A stretch of DNA of 7,754 nt from the NCBI GenBank assembly GCA_001775255.1, contig MFCJ01000099.1, positions 1 through 7,754 of the forward strand. Direction: 5' to 3'. The notes below the pieces were generated by a model. The model had not been told where the DNA came from, made no database searches, and worked only from the letters and a program-made list of their open reading frames with translations. The position numbers and the translations under genes are program-made. Shown here one piece after another: positions 5,811-7,754 of the stretch (positions are counted from its first letter, which is position 1; each line of letters opens with the position of its first letter). This DNA is from Candidatus Dadabacteria bacterium RIFCSPHIGHO2_12_FULL_53_21. GTDB taxonomy: Bacteria; Desulfobacterota_D; UBA1144; Nemesobacterales; UBA2774.

Positions 5811-6968
5811 ATGGGCCGGAATATGGGTAAACGTATTGTCATTTTAGGTGGCGGAACTGGGGGGCTGGTTGTCGCCAATCGACTGCGGAGGTCATTGACC
5901 AGGGATAACGAAATTATCCTTATCGATAAGGAGAAAAATCACCTTCTCAATCCATCACTGCTATGGTTGATGGTCGGATGGCGTGAAGAAATACAGATCC
6001 AGAAGCCGCTTTCTCTCTTGGAAAGAAAAGGGATCAGATTCATTAACGCTCCGGTACTAAAATTAGACTTTGAAACAAAGACGGTACTTACCTCTCAAGG
6101 AGATGTCTCATTCGATTATCTTGTTATATCTCTCGGAGCCAGCACTTTCCCGGAGAAGGTTCCCGGCTTTGTAGAGGATGCCTTCGACCTCTACGATTTA
6201 TCCGGTGTGAAGAATATAAGAAAGGCAATTGGGAACTTTGAAAAGGGCCGGATAGTCATACTGATTACTTCAACACCGTTCAAATGCCCTGCAGCACCTT
6301 ATGAAGCAGCTTTAATTCTATCAGAATATTTTAATAGAAAACGGAGGGACGTAGATATAGAAGTTGTTACTCCAGAACCGTTACCGATGCCCGTTGCAGG
6401 GCCTGAGGTCGGTAATATGGTAGTCTCTCTGCTTCAACGAAGCGGCATCCGCTTCACACCTCAGCATCAAGTGCTCAAAATAGACCCGGAGAACAAAGAA
6501 ATATCTTTTCAAGACGAGAAAAAGCTCTCCTATGATCTTCTTATCGGTATTCCGCCGCACGGATTGCCCCCTGTTTTAAAAGATTCGCCGGTATTGGGTG
6601 AAAGCGGATGGGTGAAGGTCAACCCAAAAACACTCGAAACCGATTTCAGAAATATCTATGCGATTGGCGATGTAACATCGATTCCGCTTCCTCTCGGGAG
6701 ACCCCTTCCGAAGGCAGGGGTTTTTGCCCATTTCCAAGCCGAAGTGGTGTCACAGCATATAGAGGCTAAAATAAAAAGTTCCTCCTCTACAAAAGAGTTT
6801 GACGGCAGAGGGTATTGTTTTATCGAACTAGGAAACGGCAGGGCCGGATACGCCAGTGGGAATTTTTATGCCGATCCCAAACCCATGCTAAAAATGAAAG
6901 AACCGTCTGCACTGTGGCACTTGGCAAAAGTTTTATTCGAAAAGTGGTGGCTCTGGAGATGGTTTTAA
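5811..6968 (+). CDS. Sulfide:quinone oxidoreductase-like flavoprotein
   Basis: A 385-residue FAD-dependent oxidoreductase of the pyridine nucleotide-disulfide superfamily. GGGTGG (13-18) binds FAD, YLVISLGAS (103-111) ends the first half, FKCPAAPYEAA (157-167) carries Cys159, IYAIGDV (282-288) is the second FAD motif, and GYCFIELGNG (334-343) carries Cys336. Cys159 and Cys336 match the position and context of the two cysteines that hold the polysulfide bridge in SQR; the third cysteine of type I enzymes, expected near residue 125-130, is absent and there are no other cysteines. The C-terminus LFEKWWLWRWF is an amphipathic, Trp-rich segment suited to membrane binding. Likely role: sulfide or polysulfide oxidation to quinone, but a related dehydrogenase is possible. 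The start may instead be ATG 5823; neither has a strong Shine-Dalgarno. Composition is A+T-richer than genes to its left. Confidence 0.8.
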   Translation: MGRNMGKRIVILGGGTGGLVVANRLRRSLTRDNEIILIDKEKNHLLNPSLLWLMVGWREEIQIQKPLSLLERKGIRFINAPVLKLDFETKTVLTSQGDVSFDYLVISLGASTFPEKVPGFVEDAFDLYDLSGVKNIRKAIGNFEKGRIVILITSTPFKCPAAPYEAALILSEYFNRKRRDVDIEVVTPEPLPMPVAGPEVGNMVVSLLQRSGIRFTPQHQVLKIDPENKEISFQDEKKLSYDLLIGIPPHGLPPVLKDSPVLGESGWVKVNPKTLETDFRNIYAIGDVTSIPLPLGRPLPKAGVFAHFQAEVVSQHIEAKIKSSSSTKEFDGRGYCFIELGNGRAGYASGNFYADPKPMLKMKEPSALWHLAKVLFEKWWLWRWF

Positions 6969-7030
6969 AATTTGAGAAACGGGATGAAAACATCAAAGTT
7001 TTTGATGAACCGGCTCAAGCTAAAGAGTGA
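6959..7030 (+). CDS. Doubtful 23-residue overlapping reading frame
   Basis: An ATG overlaps the last ten bases of the SQR-like gene in another frame and opens MVLKFEKRDENIKVFDEPAQ, ending in AKE before TGA 7028-7030. The highly charged, lysine- and glutamate-rich content is unlike the shadow frames elsewhere, and the overlap resembles a translationally coupled start. Against it, GGAG (6955-6958) directly abuts the ATG, the peptide is very short, and I know no matching family. It may instead be a remnant of a longer C-terminus of the flavoprotein or chance. Confidence 0.15.
   Translation: MVLKFEKRDENIKVFDEPAQAKE
6991..7007. repeat. Perfect A+T-rich hairpin after the SQR-like gene
   Basis: CATCAAA (6991-6997) and TTTGATG (7001-7007) form a perfect 7-bp stem with a 3-base loop, 23 bases after the flavoprotein stop. 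It has no following T tract and a weak stem, so it is not a convincing intrinsic terminator. It could protect the 3' end of the transcript or be chance. Confidence 0.35.
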
Positions 7031-7084
7031 CCTCTTGAAATTTTGGGAATAAAGATGTGAAGGTCGAAATAAGTAAAGAGGAGT

Positions 7085-7747
7085 TTGAAGAAAAGAAGCG
7101 AGATATTTCATAGTTGGAAGGGACAGGTGATTGGACCTACGGCTGATGTTGAAAAATTCGCCAGGTTTTATGAGAGTGATTTCGGAAAGCTGATTCTGGA
7201 GAAAGAAGCGGAATATATTCAGAAAGAGCTTAAAGATTGTGACAAGGTACTTGACGTCGGGTGCGGTATCGGGATTTTTGAGGAACGGCTGTCCGGGCTC
7301 GACATTACGGGCCTGGATATATCGGAAGAGATGATAACGGAGGCCGGGGAAAGAAGCGATAAAAAGTTTGTCGTGGGTGACGCTGAAAATCTGGGATTCG
7401 ATGACGCATCTTTCGACGGCGTGTTATATGTGGCGGCGTTGGAATTCATAGCCGGTTATAAAAAAGCGGTTCGGGAATCGTGGAGAGTGACCAGGCCGGA
7501 CGGAAAGCTCCTGGCGCTCATGCTAAATCCGTCGTCACGGTATTTCCATGAGCAGTCGGAAGATAAGGATTCGTATTTCAGGAGAGTGCTGCACACGGAT
7601 GTCGATGAGATCAGAGACTACATTGCGGAATTTTACGAGATTGTAAAGGAAGAATACTTCCTGGGAATTACAGGGAAAGAAGTCTTTGAAACCAGGGACA
7701 AAAAATATGCGGGCTTGTACGCGGTCGTCGGGAAAAAGAATCGATAG
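7085..7747 (+). CDS. Class I SAM-dependent methyltransferase
   Basis: A protein of up to 220 residues with the Rossmann-like methyltransferase fold. Motif I is VLDVGCGIG (55-63), the ribose-binding acid lies in TGLDIS (75-80), the adenine region is VVGDAENLGF (96-105), motif IV-like FDGVLYVAALEF (110-121) follows, and RPDGK (137-141) precedes the next strand. Together these identify a small-molecule-type (methyltransf_11-like) enzyme; the substrate cannot be read. The N-terminus is uncertain: TTG 7085 follows an in-frame stop at 7070, and GAGGAG (7078-7083) is only one base before it, too close for normal initiation. GTG 7127, after AAGGGA, is an alternative that would trim 14 residues. The FHSWKG segment (8-13) ahead of that GTG looks genuine to me, hinting at a disturbed 5' end. 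It lies 116 bases after the SQR-like gene, in the same direction. Confidence 0.85.
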   Translation: MKKRSEIFHSWKGQVIGPTADVEKFARFYESDFGKLILEKEAEYIQKELKDCDKVLDVGCGIGIFEERLSGLDITGLDISEEMITEAGERSDKKFVVGDAENLGFDDASFDGVLYVAALEFIAGYKKAVRESWRVTRPDGKLLALMLNPSSRYFHEQSEDKDSYFRRVLHTDVDEIRDYIAEFYEIVKEEYFLGITGKEVFETRDKKYAGLYAVVGKKNR

Positions 7748-7754
7748 AGATCAT

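Noticed and set aside
6991..7007. Intrinsic terminator for the SQR-like gene
   Set aside because: The stem is A+T-rich and no T tract follows it, so it was kept only as a hairpin.
6984..7052. 22-residue frame starting MKTSKFLMNRLKLK
   Set aside because: It overlaps the hairpin at 6991-7007 and another candidate frame, has no clear ribosome binding site, and is too short to support.

Overview
This window appears to be chromosomal DNA from an uncultured or little-studied Gram-negative bacterium. It has a moderate to high G+C backbone, heavy use of AGG (Arg) and ATA (Ile) codons in the central genes, and intergenic repeats of the GTCATTGCGAGG and CTTCGACAAGCTCAGG kinds. I associate that combination with Desulfobacterota-, Dadabacteria- or Nitrospirota-like genomes, but this is only an impression; no rRNA or marker gene is present to settle it. 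I recognise no mobile element, CRISPR array, tRNA or rRNA.

Layout. Positions 1-644 hold no credible gene, only repeats and palindromes. A good sigma70-type promoter (645-673) then leads into a small plus-strand group: a DUF883 (YqjD/ElaB-like) membrane-anchored helical protein (696-1013), an MgtC/SapB-family membrane protein (1056-1541) and a 54-residue DUF1328 (YtjA-like) membrane peptide (1704-1868). Families of this type are commonly linked to envelope or stress physiology. Tail to tail with them, on the minus strand, is a type II NADH dehydrogenase (1897-3225). Divergent from it, across a 233-bp spacer whose right half can fold into three successive hairpins, is a large CPA1-type cation:proton antiporter with a C-terminal RCK/TrkA-N-like domain (3459-5285). 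NDH-2 oxidises NADH without pumping protons and the antiporter exchanges cations for protons, so this pair fits membrane energetics and ion homeostasis.

From about 5290 the composition becomes more A+T-rich and codon use changes. This right-hand part holds a DsrE-family sulfur-transfer-like protein with a CxxC motif (5353-5703), a sulfide:quinone oxidoreductase-like flavoprotein with two conserved-looking cysteines (5811-6968), and a class I SAM-dependent methyltransferase (7085-7747). The first two plausibly form a small sulfur-handling module at the membrane; the methyltransferase's link to them is unknown.

I found no clear new system. The points most worth checking are the structured antiporter leader, the DsrE/SQR-like pair in compositionally distinct DNA, and the unclear 5' end of the methyltransferase gene, which may hide a frameshift.
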